Numbered from the stretch's first letter, positions 8,790 to 17,530 are shown. The stretch: 64,000 nucleotides of DNA from Jidongwangia harbinensis (GCF_020216025.1 NZ_JAIWNC010000026.1:1-64000); one strand, 5' to 3'. The notes: a model not told the origin generated them from the letters alone. Numbers and translations: made by a program.

Positions 8790-9647
8790 ATGGCCAAGTG
8801 GACCGCGGACCAGCTGCCGGTCATGACCGGCCGGACGGTACTGATCACCGGCGCCGGTGGTGGGATCGGTCTGGTCACCGCCCGGGAACTCGCCCGGGTG
8901 GGCGCGCACGTGGTGCTGGCCGCCCGCGACCTCGACAAGGCGCGCCGGGCGACGGCCGGGATGCGCGGCGATTTCGATCTCCGGCACCTCGACGTCGCCG
9001 ATCTGGATTCGGTGCGCGCGTTCGCGCGGTCGTACCCCGGCGACATCGACATTCTGATCAACAACGCCGGGGTGATGGACATCCCGGCGGCGCGTACCCC
9101 CCAGGGTCTCGACCTGCAGACCGCGACGAACTACTTCGGGCCGTTCGTGCTCACCAACCTGCTGCTTCCCCGGCTGACCGACCGGGTGGTGACGGTCTCC
9201 AGCCAGCTGCACCGATTCGGCCGGCTGGATCTCGACGATCTCGACTGGCGCGCCCGCCGGTATCGCGGGCTGGCCGTCTACGAGTCGTCCAAGCTCGCGG
9301 TCGTGCTGTTCTCGCTGGAACTGCAGCGCCGGCTGACCGCCGCGGGCAGCCGGGTCCGCTCCGTCGTAGCGCACCCTGGTGTCGCCCGGACCGGGCTGGT
9401 CAAGCACTCGAAACTGGACGTCGTCAACCGGCTCCCGTTCCTGGTCCAGGACGTCGAGCACGGGGCGTTGCCGCTGCTGTACGCGGCCACGCAGGACGTA
9501 CCCGGCAACGCGTACGTCGGTCCGGACGGTCTGTTCAGCTTCACCGGCCACCCGCTGATCCGCAGGCCCGGCCGGGCCGGGCGGAATCCGGTGGTGGCCG
9601 GGCGACTCTGGCGGGCGACCGCCGCCCTCACCGGGACCGGCGCCTGA
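8790..9647 (+). CDS. Short-chain dehydrogenase/reductase
   Basis: A 285-residue Rossmann-fold oxidoreductase. The cofactor loop is TGAGGGIG (residues 20-27), NNAG is at about 91-94, the catalytic Ser is at about 137 and Tyr164-x-x-x-Lys168 (YESSK) is present. The C-terminal region is of the retinol dehydrogenase/oxidoreductase-like branch, with a HPGVARTGL motif. It probably uses NAD(P)H on a carbonyl or alcohol of unknown identity. AGGAGG precedes the ATG by seven bases. It is divergent from the MmyB-type regulator and probably controlled by it. Confidence 0.9.
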   Translation: MAKWTADQLPVMTGRTVLITGAGGGIGLVTARELARVGAHVVLAARDLDKARRATAGMRGDFDLRHLDVADLDSVRAFARSYPGDIDILINNAGVMDIPAARTPQGLDLQTATNYFGPFVLTNLLLPRLTDRVVTVSSQLHRFGRLDLDDLDWRARRYRGLAVYESSKLAVVLFSLELQRRLTAAGSRVRSVVAHPGVARTGLVKHSKLDVVNRLPFLVQDVEHGALPLLYAATQDVPGNAYVGPDGLFSFTGHPLIRRPGRAGRNPVVAGRLWRATAALTGTGA

Positions 9648-9916
9648 GGCGTGCGTTCAGCGCGGCCACCGGGACCGGCCCGGCGGCCGGATCAGCTGAG
9701 CGGGGCGACGTCGCGCGGTCCCGGGAACTGTGGCCGAAGCGCTGCCTCGGCCGCGTTCACCGTCGATCCGGTGGGATGCCGGCCGATCCGACCTACGCGG
9801 CAACTCCGCGCAGGCACGACCCCCGTTGGCTGGCAGCGCTCCAGCACGTGATCTACGGTGGCGTATCGCGGCGTCGCAGGACAGGAACTTCATCGGCACT
9901 TTGGCCGGTTCGGCAG

Positions 9917-12166
9917 CTAGCCGCCCGCCTCGGCGACCTCGCGCAGCTTGGCGCGTACCTCCTCCGCCTCCGGCCGATCCAGATCGGCGAAGATCGTTTC
10001 GGCCTGCCGCCAGGCGAACCGGGCCTCGGTGGACCGTCCGGTCGCCTGGTGGGTGTCGCCGAGCCGGGTCAGGGTGGAGGCCTCCTGGTAGCGGTCGCGG
10101 GTCTCACGGAATCCGGCGAGCGCCTCCTGGTAGCACTCCACGGCCTGCCGGTACTCACCCAGGCCGTGGTGCACGAAGCCGAGGCTGTCCCAGGTGTGCG
10201 CCTGTCCCCGCAGGTCGCCGCGCTCCTGGTACAGGGCGAGGGCCTGCCGGCAGGAGACCAGCGCCTCCCGGCGCAGGCCGAGGTGGGCCTGATGCCAGCC
10301 GGTCGCGTTCAGCGCGTTGGCCTGGCCGCGGGTATAGCCCGCACGGACGTACAGCTCGTACGCCCGTTGCGTGTGGCGCAGCCCGTCGACGTGGCTGCCG
10401 CGCCGCTCCGCCACCACCGCCAGCTCGACGTTGGCGTGTGCCTGCCCGATCTTGTCACCGACCTGTTCGGCCAGGTCGTGCGCGGTCCGCAGGTGCTCCT
10501 CGGACTCGTCGTAGCGGCGTAGCCACTGCTGCGCCCGCGCCAGATTGCGGTGCGCGCGGGCCTGCCCGAACACATCGCCGAGCTTGGTGGCGGCGACCAG
10601 GCCCGCCCGCTGGGCCGCGGCCAGGTCGTGCCACTGTCCCCGTCGGTCGAGGAAGTCGGCCAGGGTCCAGGCGAGGTTCCCGGGGTAGTCGTCGAAGCCG
10701 GCCTCGACGGCGTGGTCCAGCACCGCCAGCATGACCCGGTGCTCGGCGGTGAACCAGGCCAGCGCCCCGGCCGCGTCGGTGAACCGTTCCGGGACGGTGC
10801 CCGGCTGGGGCGCCTCCAGCACGATGGGATCGCGGGTGGCGTACAGCAGGCGGGTGGCGCCGTCCGCGGTGTGCAGGTAGTGGTCGAGCAGCCGGTGCAC
10901 GGCGGCCCGCCGGTCCGGCTCGCGCTCGGTGGCGTGCGCCTGCTCGGTGGCGTACGCGCGGAGCAGGTCGTGGAACGTGTACCGGCCGGGCTGCCGCTCC
11001 TGGACCAGATGCGCGGCGCACAGCTCGGCCAGCAGCGGGAGCACCTCGGCCGGCGGCAGACCGGCGAGGCTGGCCGCGGCGGCGGCCGAGATGTCGTGCG
11101 CCGGATGCAGCCCGAGGTGCCGGAACAGCCGGGCCGCGGCCGGGCTCAGGGCCTGGTACGACCAGGAGAACACGGCGCGTACGTCGGTCGCCGGGTCGTC
11201 GTCGGTGAGGACGTCGAGCCGGGTCCGGGCGTCGTCCAGCTCGGCGGCGAGCATGGTCAGGGACAGGTGCGGGTTGGTCGCGGCGCGGGACGCGGCGATC
11301 GACAGGGCGAGTGGCAGCCGCGCGCACCCGGCGATGATGTCCGCCACGGCCTGCGGCTCGGCGGCCACCCGGTCCGCACCGAGCCGGCGGCTGAGCAGGT
11401 CACGGGCCTCGGCCACGGACAGCAACTCCAGCCGCAGCGGGTGGGCGCCACCGCCGGAGATCAGCGCGGTGAGCTGGTTGCGGCTGGTGACCAGCACCAG
11501 GCAGCCCGGCGCGCCCGGCAGCAACGGCCGGACCTGGGCGGCGTCCCGGGCGTTGTCGAGCAGGATCAGCATCCGCCTGTCGGCCAGCATGCTGCGGTAC
11601 AGCGCGGTCTGGCCGTCCAGGTCGGCGGGAATCCGGCGGGGCGCCACGTCGAGCGCCTCGAGGAAACCGTGCACCGCGGCGGTCGGCTCGAGGACGGCGC
11701 CGGTGGGGTCGAAGCCGCGCAGGTTCACGTACAGCTGGCCGTCCGGGAAGCGGTCCCGGACGCGGTGGCCCCAGTGCACCGCGAGGGTGGTCTTGCCGAC
11801 GCCGGCCGTACCGGAGACCGCGGTGATCACCACGGCGCCGGGTCGCCCGGCCGGCTCCAGCAGGCGGTCGAGGCTGGCCAGTTCGGCGTGCCGGCCGGCG
11901 AAGCTGAACAGGTCGGCGGGCAGCTGCGCGAGCCGTCCGCGCCGGGCCCCGGACTCGCCGGAGGACTCCTGGAAGAACCGCTCGCGCTCCACGCCGGCCA
12001 GGCCGAAGGCGTCGGCGAGCAGGCGCACGGTGGGCGGGCGGGGCGCCGCGATCCGGCCGGACTCGAGCTTGCCGATGCTCCGCACACTCAGGCCGGTGGC
12101 CTCGGCCAGCTCCTCCTGGGTCAAGCCCGCGCGCCTGCGATGGGCGCGCACGACGTCGCCGAACAC
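9917..12166 (-). CDS. XRE-NB-ARC-TPR regulatory protein (STAND family)
   Basis: A 749-residue protein. Residues 1-60 form an XRE-type helix-turn-helix (LTQEELAEATGLSVRSIGKLESGR). Residues about 90-400 are an NB-ARC ATPase with Walker A GTAGVGKTT (119-127), Walker B RMLILLD (198-204) and a LVTSRN sensor. Residues about 480-749 are tetratricopeptide-like helices. The design resembles the ATPase/TPR part of AfsR-type regulators but with an XRE DNA-binding domain instead of a SARP domain. The trigger is unknown. The start is GTG at 12166. A paralogue of the same architecture lies at 50819-53347. It is followed by about 270 gene-free bases and converges on the SDR gene. Confidence 0.88.
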   Translation of the reverse strand: MFGDVVRAHRRRAGLTQEELAEATGLSVRSIGKLESGRIAAPRPPTVRLLADAFGLAGVERERFFQESSGESGARRGRLAQLPADLFSFAGRHAELASLDRLLEPAGRPGAVVITAVSGTAGVGKTTLAVHWGHRVRDRFPDGQLYVNLRGFDPTGAVLEPTAAVHGFLEALDVAPRRIPADLDGQTALYRSMLADRRMLILLDNARDAAQVRPLLPGAPGCLVLVTSRNQLTALISGGGAHPLRLELLSVAEARDLLSRRLGADRVAAEPQAVADIIAGCARLPLALSIAASRAATNPHLSLTMLAAELDDARTRLDVLTDDDPATDVRAVFSWSYQALSPAAARLFRHLGLHPAHDISAAAAASLAGLPPAEVLPLLAELCAAHLVQERQPGRYTFHDLLRAYATEQAHATEREPDRRAAVHRLLDHYLHTADGATRLLYATRDPIVLEAPQPGTVPERFTDAAGALAWFTAEHRVMLAVLDHAVEAGFDDYPGNLAWTLADFLDRRGQWHDLAAAQRAGLVAATKLGDVFGQARAHRNLARAQQWLRRYDESEEHLRTAHDLAEQVGDKIGQAHANVELAVVAERRGSHVDGLRHTQRAYELYVRAGYTRGQANALNATGWHQAHLGLRREALVSCRQALALYQERGDLRGQAHTWDSLGFVHHGLGEYRQAVECYQEALAGFRETRDRYQEASTLTRLGDTHQATGRSTEARFAWRQAETIFADLDRPEAEEVRAKLREVAEAGG

Positions 12167-12367
12167 CGGGCCTCCCCACCGCGCCGAGCACCCGCTCGGG
12201 CGCGGCCTCCCGCAGAAAGATCATCGCCGTGCGCTCCCCGGCCACGCTGCCGGGCCCACGGACCTGGCCAACCTACCGCGCACCGGACTAGCGCATCCAC
12301 GCCGGGCGATGCGCATTTCAGATCCACTACTGACAATATCGATGGAATGGTGTAATTTCCTGGACGA

Positions 12368-12397
12368 GACCGGCGTCTTCCCCCGTGGACGCCGGTC
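12368..12397. terminator. Perfect 10-bp stem terminator downstream of the SMR gene
   Basis: The arms gaccggcgtc and gacgccggtc pair perfectly around a ten-base loop. On the plus strand it is followed by cttattctt. It lies about 37 bases beyond the end of the minus-strand SMR gene, and upstream of the next minus-strand gene. AT-rich sequence at 12300-12360 beyond it may hold the promoter of the NB-ARC gene. Confidence 0.65.
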
Positions 12398-12407
12398 CTT
12401 ATTCTTC

Positions 12408-12426
12408 GGCCGGGGTTCTCCCGGCC
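12408..12426 (-). terminator. Second hairpin after the SMR gene
   Basis: ggccggg / cccggcc arms with a five-base loop start eight bases after the SMR stop codon on the minus strand. It is placed in tandem with the larger hairpin at 12368-12397. Confidence 0.5.
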
Positions 12427-12433
12427 CGCGGCG

Positions 12434-12754
12434 TCAGTGGCCGCCACCCAGGTTCAGGATCACCACACCGCCGATGATCAGGCCGATACCGGTGACCTTC
12501 ACCCAGCCGAGTGGCTCACCGAGGAACGCCGCGCCGATCGCCGCGATCGTCGCGGTGCCCAGCCCGGACCAGACCGCGTACGCCACGCTCACCGGGATGT
12601 TCTTCACCGCCTGGGCGAGCAGCACGAACGACAGGAGGTAGCCCAGCCCGACCGCCACGCTCGGCCAGAGCCGGGAGAAGCCCTCGGTCGACTTCAGCAG
12701 GCTGGTGCTGAACACCTCGGCGGCGATCGCCCCCACCAGGAACAGGTACGACAT
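12434..12754 (-). CDS. Small multidrug resistance (SMR) family efflux protein
   Basis: A 106-residue protein with four transmembrane helices, the standard SMR size. The essential membrane-embedded glutamate is present at residue 13 (AIAAEVF), together with the conserved AYAVWSGLGT (about 59-68) and GEPLGWVKVTGIGLIIGGVVIL segments. SMR proteins are proton-driven dimers exporting cationic drugs, or guanidinium in the Gdx branch; the YAVWSG motif points to the EmrE/QacC drug-exporter branch. The gene is divergent from the NUDIX gene with 66 bases between starts and ends at two hairpins. Confidence 0.92.
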   Translation of the reverse strand: MSYLFLVGAIAAEVFSTSLLKSTEGFSRLWPSVAVGLGYLLSFVLLAQAVKNIPVSVAYAVWSGLGTATIAAIGAAFLGEPLGWVKVTGIGLIIGGVVILNLGGGH

Positions 12755-12820
12755 TCCGGCCTCCGCTCGGGTCCTCGTGTACCCCGACGACGGTAGGCGA
12801 CGACCGGCTACCGTCGCGGG

Positions 12821-13357
12821 GTGCCTGCTTCGCCGTACGTCACCAATCTCCGCGCCCGGGTCGGCCACGACCTCATCCTCTTCCCGACCGTCAGCGCGGT
12901 CGTGCTCAACGACGCCGGGGAGATCCTGCTCGGCCAGCGCAGCGACAACCACCGGTGGGCACTCATCGCCGGCATGATGGACCCCGGCGAGCAGCCCGCC
13001 GAGGCGATGCTGCGGGAGATCCACGAAGAGACCGGGGTACGCGCCACGATCGAGCGACTGGCCGGGATCGCGCTGCACGAGACCGTCTATCCCAACGGCG
13101 ACCAGTGCCACATGGTGAACACCTGGTTCCGCTGCCGGGCGGTGGGCGGCGAGGCCCGGGTCAACGACGAGGAGTCGATCGCGGTGGGCTGGTTCGCCCC
13201 GGAGGCGCTGCCGGAACTGAGCCCGTTCGCCCGGCTGCGCATCCGGGTCGCGCTGGACGAGGACGCCCCGCCGTGGTTCGCCCCGCCCGGCGAGCCCTGC
13301 CCGGAACTCGGCGAGGTGCGGCTGACCGCCGGCGGCCCGGCGCATAGCCCGGAATGA
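12821..13357 (+). CDS. NUDIX hydrolase
   Basis: A 178-residue protein with a complete Nudix box, GX5EX7REUXEEXGU, at about residues 51-73 (PGEQPAEAMLREIHEETGV). It should cleave a nucleoside diphosphate linked to another moiety in a Mg-dependent reaction; the substrate is not evident. The start is GTG at 12821. The last codons and the stop belong to a tandem repeat that continues past the gene (see 13328-13457), so the C-terminal tail (AGGPAHSPE) is probably repeat-derived and not part of the fold. Confidence 0.93.
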   Translation: MPASPYVTNLRARVGHDLILFPTVSAVVLNDAGEILLGQRSDNHRWALIAGMMDPGEQPAEAMLREIHEETGVRATIERLAGIALHETVYPNGDQCHMVNTWFRCRAVGGEARVNDEESIAVGWFAPEALPELSPFARLRIRVALDEDAPPWFAPPGEPCPELGEVRLTAGGPAHSPE

Positions 13358-13457
13358 CGCGGCCGGCCGGCGGAAGCCCCGGAATGGCCCACGGCCGGCC
13401 CGGTGGAAACCCCGGAATGATGCGCGGCCGGCCCGGCGGAAACCCGGACTGACGCGC
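13328..13457. repeat. Tandem repeat, 32-33 bp, spanning the NUDIX stop codon
   Basis: Three clear units start at 13361, 13393 and 13426, each beginning ggccggcc and containing ccccggaatg or a variant. A diverged first unit is formed by the NUDIX 3' end (about 13328-13360), including its TGA. Thus the gene's last codons and stop are copied downstream. The period is not a multiple of three in all units. Confidence 0.8.
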
Positions 13458-13492
13458 CCCCGGCCCGATGTCGGAGCCGGCGCCGCGGACCG

Positions 13493-13549
13493 GTTGGTCA
13501 GTGCCGGTCGAGTTGCTCAGTGCCGGTCGAGTTGCTCAGTGCCGGTCGA
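13493..13549. repeat. Tandem repeat, 19 bp x 3, spanning the AraC stop codon
   Basis: Three units of gttgctcagtgccggtcga (the first has one substitution) run without gaps. On the minus strand each contains the codons for the last residues (DRH) and the TGA of the AraC gene, whose real stop at 13536-13538 is in the third unit. The two further copies lie downstream of the gene. Confidence 0.9.
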
Positions 13550-14312
13550 GCAGGCGGCGGGCGGCGCCCGGCGGCATCTGGATCTCCCGGCGCAGTGCCC
13601 GGGTCAGGTGGGCCTGGTCGGCGAATCCGTGCTGCGCGGCCAGGGTCGCCAGGTCGGGCCGGCCGGGGTCGGCGAGCGCGTCCAGCACGGCACGCACCCG
13701 GAGCCGCCGCCGGTAGGTGCTGAGCGTGGTCCCGGTGGCCCGGTGAAAGACGCGCGAGACGTGCCACGGTGAGCGGTGCACCAGCCGGGCCAGGTCGTCG
13801 AGACCGAGGTCCGGGTCGGTGTGCAGGGCGGCACGGACCTCGTCGGCGAGGCGCGGCACCGGCCGTGGCGCCGGCAGCAGCCCGGCGAGCACCTCCGCGG
13901 CGAGGTCGAGCACATCGACCAGGCCATGCCGGCGAGAACCCGGTGGCGGGCGGTCCGGGCGGGCGGCGGCGAGCAGGCGCCGGTGGGCCAGGTCGGCCGC
14001 CGGGGTCACCAGCACCGGGCCGGCGTGCGCGACCCGGTCGGCCACCTCGGGCGGCACGGTCAGCGTGGTGCACACGTCGCCGCCGGCCGGATGGGTCACC
14101 TGCTGCCAGTCGCCGGGGCGTTGCACGTACCCGATGGTGGGGTCCGCGGCGGAGACCGCGCCGCCGACCCGGCGCAGGAAGATGCCGCGCCGGACCAGCA
14201 CGACGGCCGCCGTCTCCACCCGTTCCTCGGCGCTCCACCCCGGGCCGCCGCGGCAGCGCACCGCCGCCGCTCGCAGGCCGGGTATCTCGAGGAGTCCCTG
14301 ACGCTCCAGCAC
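13536..14312 (-). CDS. AraC-family transcriptional regulator
   Basis: A 258-residue protein. The C-terminal 100 residues hold the two helix-turn-helix motifs of the family (LGLDDLARLVHRSPWHVSRVFHRATGTTLSTYRRRLR and LATLAAQHGFADQAHLTRALRREI). The N-terminal part is a small sensor domain (AAAVRCRGGPGWSAEE..). The GTG at 14312 is taken as the start because the frame upstream runs through the divergent gene at 14386. The two genes diverge with 74 bases between them, so the regulator may control that neighbour. Its 3' end is duplicated in a 19-bp repeat. Confidence 0.85.
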   Translation of the reverse strand: MLERQGLLEIPGLRAAAVRCRGGPGWSAEERVETAAVVLVRRGIFLRRVGGAVSAADPTIGYVQRPGDWQQVTHPAGGDVCTTLTVPPEVADRVAHAGPVLVTPAADLAHRRLLAAARPDRPPPGSRRHGLVDVLDLAAEVLAGLLPAPRPVPRLADEVRAALHTDPDLGLDDLARLVHRSPWHVSRVFHRATGTTLSTYRRRLRVRAVLDALADPGRPDLATLAAQHGFADQAHLTRALRREIQMPPGAARRLLDRH

Positions 14313-14385
14313 ACCCGCGAACCTAGGCCCCGGGTACGACAAGAACGTGCAAGAGCCGCGGCCGGCCGCGGCGCAGGATCGGGGC

Positions 14386-14880
14386 ATGAGCGAAGCGATG
14401 ATTTCCGCCCTGCACGCCCGTTCCGGGGACGCGCCGGACCTGTACGGACGGCTGGTCGGCACGTGGGACGTGGGCAACCGGTACGTCGACGACACGACCG
14501 GCGCCTGGCGGACCGGCACCGCGGTGTGGACGTTCGGGTGGGTGCTGGCCGGGCGGGCGGTGCAGGACGTCATGTGGTTCACCGAGGACGACGGCAGCCG
14601 GTCCACCGGCAGCACGGTGCGGCTCTACGATCCGGCGGACGACGTGTGGCACGTGGTGTGGTTCGGGCCGGGCGGCAAGACGCCGATGTTGACCGGGCGG
14701 CCGGGTACCGACGGCGACATCGTGCAGGAGGGGACGCGGCCGGACGGACGGCCGATCCGCTGGTCGTTCACCGAGGTGACCGACACCCGCTTCCGCTGGC
14801 TGGGCCACGTCTCCGACGACGGCGGCGCGACCTGGCGGCTGGACCAGGAGATGGTGGCCCGGCGGCGCGCAGCGGACTGA
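14386..14880 (+). CDS. Conserved hypothetical protein, DUF1579-like
   Basis: A 164-residue protein with alternating β-strands and many conserved aromatics (LVGTWDV, WTFGWVLAGRAVQDVMW, WHVVWFGPGGK, FRWLGHVSDDGGATWRLDQEM). The pattern resembles DUF1579-type lipocalin-like proteins of unknown function; the family assignment is tentative. The ATG at 14386 is preferred over one 39 bases upstream because the upstream residues are low-complexity and close to the divergent AraC start. It converges with the AtzH-like gene, leaving 24 bases between stops. Confidence 0.7.
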   Translation: MSEAMISALHARSGDAPDLYGRLVGTWDVGNRYVDDTTGAWRTGTAVWTFGWVLAGRAVQDVMWFTEDDGSRSTGSTVRLYDPADDVWHVVWFGPGGKTPMLTGRPGTDGDIVQEGTRPDGRPIRWSFTEVTDTRFRWLGHVSDDGGATWRLDQEMVARRRAAD

Positions 14881-14904
14881 GCGCCGCCGGGCCGGGCCGC
14901 CGGG

Positions 14905-15276
14905 TCAGGGGCGGGGTTCGGAGACGTGGGCGGTGACGATGCGCCAGCCGGCGGGCAGCCGTACCCAGGTCTGGGACTGCCGGCCGGTCACCGCGCTGTC
15001 CGGATAGCCGAACAGCGTGGTGACCACCGCGACGTCCCGGCCGTACGTCTGGATGGTGGTGTCCTTGAGGGTCCGGCCCGGCGGCAGCGGCGGCTGGGCC
15101 TGCCGCCACCGCCGCTGCTCGGTCAGGCCGGCCTGCTGGTCGGCGATGCCGAAGCGGACCGCGTCCCCGGCGAAGAACCCGAGGATGCCGTCGACGTCGT
15201 TCGCCACCAGCGCGGTCTCGTAGGCGTCGAACGCCGCACCGACCTCCGCGATCACCCGCGGATCGTCGCGGTCCAT
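14905..15276 (-). CDS. AtzH/HpxZ-like protein (DUF3225, SnoaL-type fold)
   Basis: A 123-residue protein matching the DUF3225/AtzH-like group: the pattern AFDAYETALVANDVDGILGFFAGDAVRFGIADQQ, then Q(T)W and VTAHVS near the C-terminus. In the atzDGEHF operon of Pseudomonas sp. ADP, AtzH is reported to handle a carboxylated urea intermediate and prevent a dead end before allophanate. Here it is the last gene of an operon that begins with allophanate hydrolase, so a similar housekeeping step is the best guess. The TGA of the permease gene and this ATG are two bases apart; a GTG at 15282 overlapping that stop is an alternative start. Confidence 0.82.
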   Translation of the reverse strand: MDRDDPRVIAEVGAAFDAYETALVANDVDGILGFFAGDAVRFGIADQQAGLTEQRRWRQAQPPLPPGRTLKDTTIQTYGRDVAVVTTLFGYPDSAVTGRQSQTWVRLPAGWRIVTAHVSEPRP

Positions 15277-15278
15277 CG

Positions 15279-16883
15279 TCACCGGACCGCCGTCGTGGCC
15301 GGCACGTCGTCCGCCGGCACCGGCGTCGGGTCCGGGGCCGGCTCGGCGCCCTCGAACGCGGGCGGCTCGCCCGGCTCCGGGACGCGCGGTTCCGGCCGGC
15401 CCAGCGCGAACAGCACGCAGACCACGGTCAGGAACACGTATCCGAGCGTGACCGGGCCGTCGGCGCTCCACTGCACCTTCTCCGCGTGGATCAGCCCGAC
15501 GAAGGTCAGGACGGCGCCGGTGAACGAGAAGACCGCGGCGTGGACGAACCGCTTGTCGATGATGAACGCGACGATCGCGCCCAGCACCAGACCGGCCAGG
15601 ATGGCTCCGGACCCGAGCGTCTTGAGCCCGTCGTAGACCACGCCGGCCCCGGCCAGCGTGTCGATGCCCACGTCCGCGGCGGTGGTGCCGGCCGCGGCCA
15701 GCACGTTGTCCATCTGGCCGGTGGCCCAGGACGCGATGTTCGGGATGAGCGCGGCCACCACCGCGGCCGCGTGGGCCCGGGGTGTCGCCTGGAACGCCTG
15801 TGCGCCGATGAGCAGGCCGATGTAGAGCAGGATGGGCACGATGGCGGCGGTCGGGAAGATCGCGCCGAGCAGGCCGAACAACCCGAAGAAGCAGAGCAGC
15901 GCGATGACCACGCCGGTGGCCATGGAGTAACCGGTACGTCCGCCGGCGGCCTTCCAGCCGGGGTGGCCGACGTAGACCGCGGGCGGGAACGGCGAGCCGA
16001 GCATCGACCCGACGACCGCGCCGCCGCCGTCGGCGAGCAGGACGCTGCGCAGGTTGTACTTGTCGCCGGCGGTGGCCGCGCTCTCCACGTTGGTCATCGC
16101 CTCGGTGAAGTTGTAGACGCCCAGCGGGATCGCGGTGGCCAGCAGCGGCGCCATGTCCCGCAGTCCGTCGATCAGCAGGTCCACCTTGAGGTGCGGGAAC
16201 GCGAACGCGATGTCGCGGGCCGCCGAGGTCACGTCCGGCACGCTCATCGCGCCGCCGATCCAGCCGATCGCGGTGCCGACCAGCAGCGCGGCCAGGCCGA
16301 TCGGGATGTTGCCGGGCAGTTTGACGTCGGTGAGCAGGCCGACCAGCAGCAGCCCGAAGACCGGCAGCGCGATCCACGCGGCGGTCCACATGGTGCCGGC
16401 CGGGTTCATCGAGATGAACGTGATGGAGATGCCGGCGAGCGTGCCGAGCAGCGCGGCGCGGGGTGCGTACCGGCGGATGTACGGGCCGATGAACGCGCCG
16501 ATCAGCACGATCACGCCGATGATGAACGCCCACGCGATGCCCGCCGTCCACGCCTGCAGCGGGTCGTTCGTGCGCAGGTAGATCGGCAGCATGATGACGA
16601 AGATGACGATGAACATGTGCGGCACGCTGGGCCCGTACGGCAGCGCGGTGACGTCGGTGCGGTTCTCCCGGCGGGCCAGCCGCCGGGCCAGGTAGGTGTA
16701 GTAGACGTTGCCGAGCACCAGCGCGATGCCGAGCGCCGGCAGGATCACGCCGAACACGTCGCCGGCCGGCATGCCGACGACGCCGATGCAGAGTCCGGTC
16801 AGGGTCAGCACGTTGACCAGGACGTTGACGCCGAAGCCGAAGAACGCGTTGGTGTCGCCGCGTACCCAGTAGGCCAGTTTCAT
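15279..16883 (-). CDS. NCS2-type permease (purine/ureide-like transporter)
   Basis: A 534-residue integral membrane protein with about 12 hydrophobic helices, starting MKLAYWVRGDTNAFFGFGVNVLVNVLTL. The polar helix motif NFTEAMTNVESA and PALG/SPFPPAVYVGHPGWK are typical of substrate-site regions in NCS2/AzgA-type transporters of nucleobases and related compounds. The C-terminal tail is proline/acidic and cytoplasmic. It overlaps the upstream cysteine-hydrolase gene by four bases (ATGA), so it is coupled to enzymes that act on biuret-type compounds. Uptake of a small ureido or cyclic N-rich compound is inferred from context. Confidence 0.87.
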   Translation of the reverse strand: MKLAYWVRGDTNAFFGFGVNVLVNVLTLTGLCIGVVGMPAGDVFGVILPALGIALVLGNVYYTYLARRLARRENRTDVTALPYGPSVPHMFIVIFVIMLPIYLRTNDPLQAWTAGIAWAFIIGVIVLIGAFIGPYIRRYAPRAALLGTLAGISITFISMNPAGTMWTAAWIALPVFGLLLVGLLTDVKLPGNIPIGLAALLVGTAIGWIGGAMSVPDVTSAARDIAFAFPHLKVDLLIDGLRDMAPLLATAIPLGVYNFTEAMTNVESAATAGDKYNLRSVLLADGGGAVVGSMLGSPFPPAVYVGHPGWKAAGGRTGYSMATGVVIALLCFFGLFGLLGAIFPTAAIVPILLYIGLLIGAQAFQATPRAHAAAVVAALIPNIASWATGQMDNVLAAAGTTAADVGIDTLAGAGVVYDGLKTLGSGAILAGLVLGAIVAFIIDKRFVHAAVFSFTGAVLTFVGLIHAEKVQWSADGPVTLGYVFLTVVCVLFALGRPEPRVPEPGEPPAFEGAEPAPDPTPVPADDVPATTAVR

Positions 16884-17527
16884 CGCTGGATCTCCTTGAT
16901 CAGGTCGGCGGAGTCCGCGACCCAGCCGAAGATGCCGCCCTGGGCGGCGATCATCTCCAGGCCGACGCGCTGGAACTCGGGGAAGTAGGAGCCGACGCAG
17001 TCGGCCAGCACGAGACACTCGTAGCCGCGGTCGTTGGCCTCGCGGACCGTGGTGTGCACGCACACCTCGGTGGTCACGCCGGTGACGATCAGCGACCGGA
17101 TGCCCTTCAGCAGGTCGTCGAGGTCGGTCGCGTAGAACGCGCCCTTGCCCGGCTTGTCGACGACCGGTTCCCCGTCGGCCGGGGCGAGCTCGTCGATGAT
17201 GTCGTGGCCGTACTCGCCGCGGATCAGGATGCGGCCGTACGGCCCGTCCTGGCCGATCGCTCCGCGCGCGAGTTTGGCCGGCGGGCAGTCGGACAGGTCG
17301 GGCTCGTGGCCCTCCCGGGTGTGGATGACCGGCAGGCCGGCCGCGCGCCAGACGGCGAGGAGCGCGGCCAGCGGCTCGACGGCGCGGCGCAGCTGCGAGA
17401 CGTCGTTGCCGAGGCTCTCGCCGAATCCGCCGGGAAGCAGGAAGTCCCGTTGCATGTCGATCACCAGCAGCGCGGTGCTCGACGGGTCGAAGGAGTAGGG
17501 GCCGGGCCGGGCGTCGACAGTGGGCAT
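16880..17527 (-). CDS. Cysteine hydrolase (isochorismatase family), paralogue of the biuret hydrolase
   Basis: A 215-residue isochorismatase-like amidohydrolase with the triad Asp24 (VIDMQ), Lys125 (VDKPGKGAF) and Cys156 (TTEVCVHTT). It shares long blocks with the neighbouring protein at 17531-18223 (VIHTREGH.PDLSD, GRILI.GE, VDKPGKGAFYAT, REANDRGYECL). It lacks that protein's ANKRWRS segment. The pair therefore arose by duplication and may act on different N-carbamoyl substrates, for example triuret, biuret or a ureido acid; this is inference. The ATG lies three bases after the upstream stop, and its own stop overlaps the permease start. Confidence 0.9.
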   Translation of the reverse strand: MPTVDARPGPYSFDPSSTALLVIDMQRDFLLPGGFGESLGNDVSQLRRAVEPLAALLAVWRAAGLPVIHTREGHEPDLSDCPPAKLARGAIGQDGPYGRILIRGEYGHDIIDELAPADGEPVVDKPGKGAFYATDLDDLLKGIRSLIVTGVTTEVCVHTTVREANDRGYECLVLADCVGSYFPEFQRVGLEMIAAQGGIFGWVADSADLIKEIQR

Positions 17528-17530
17528 GGC

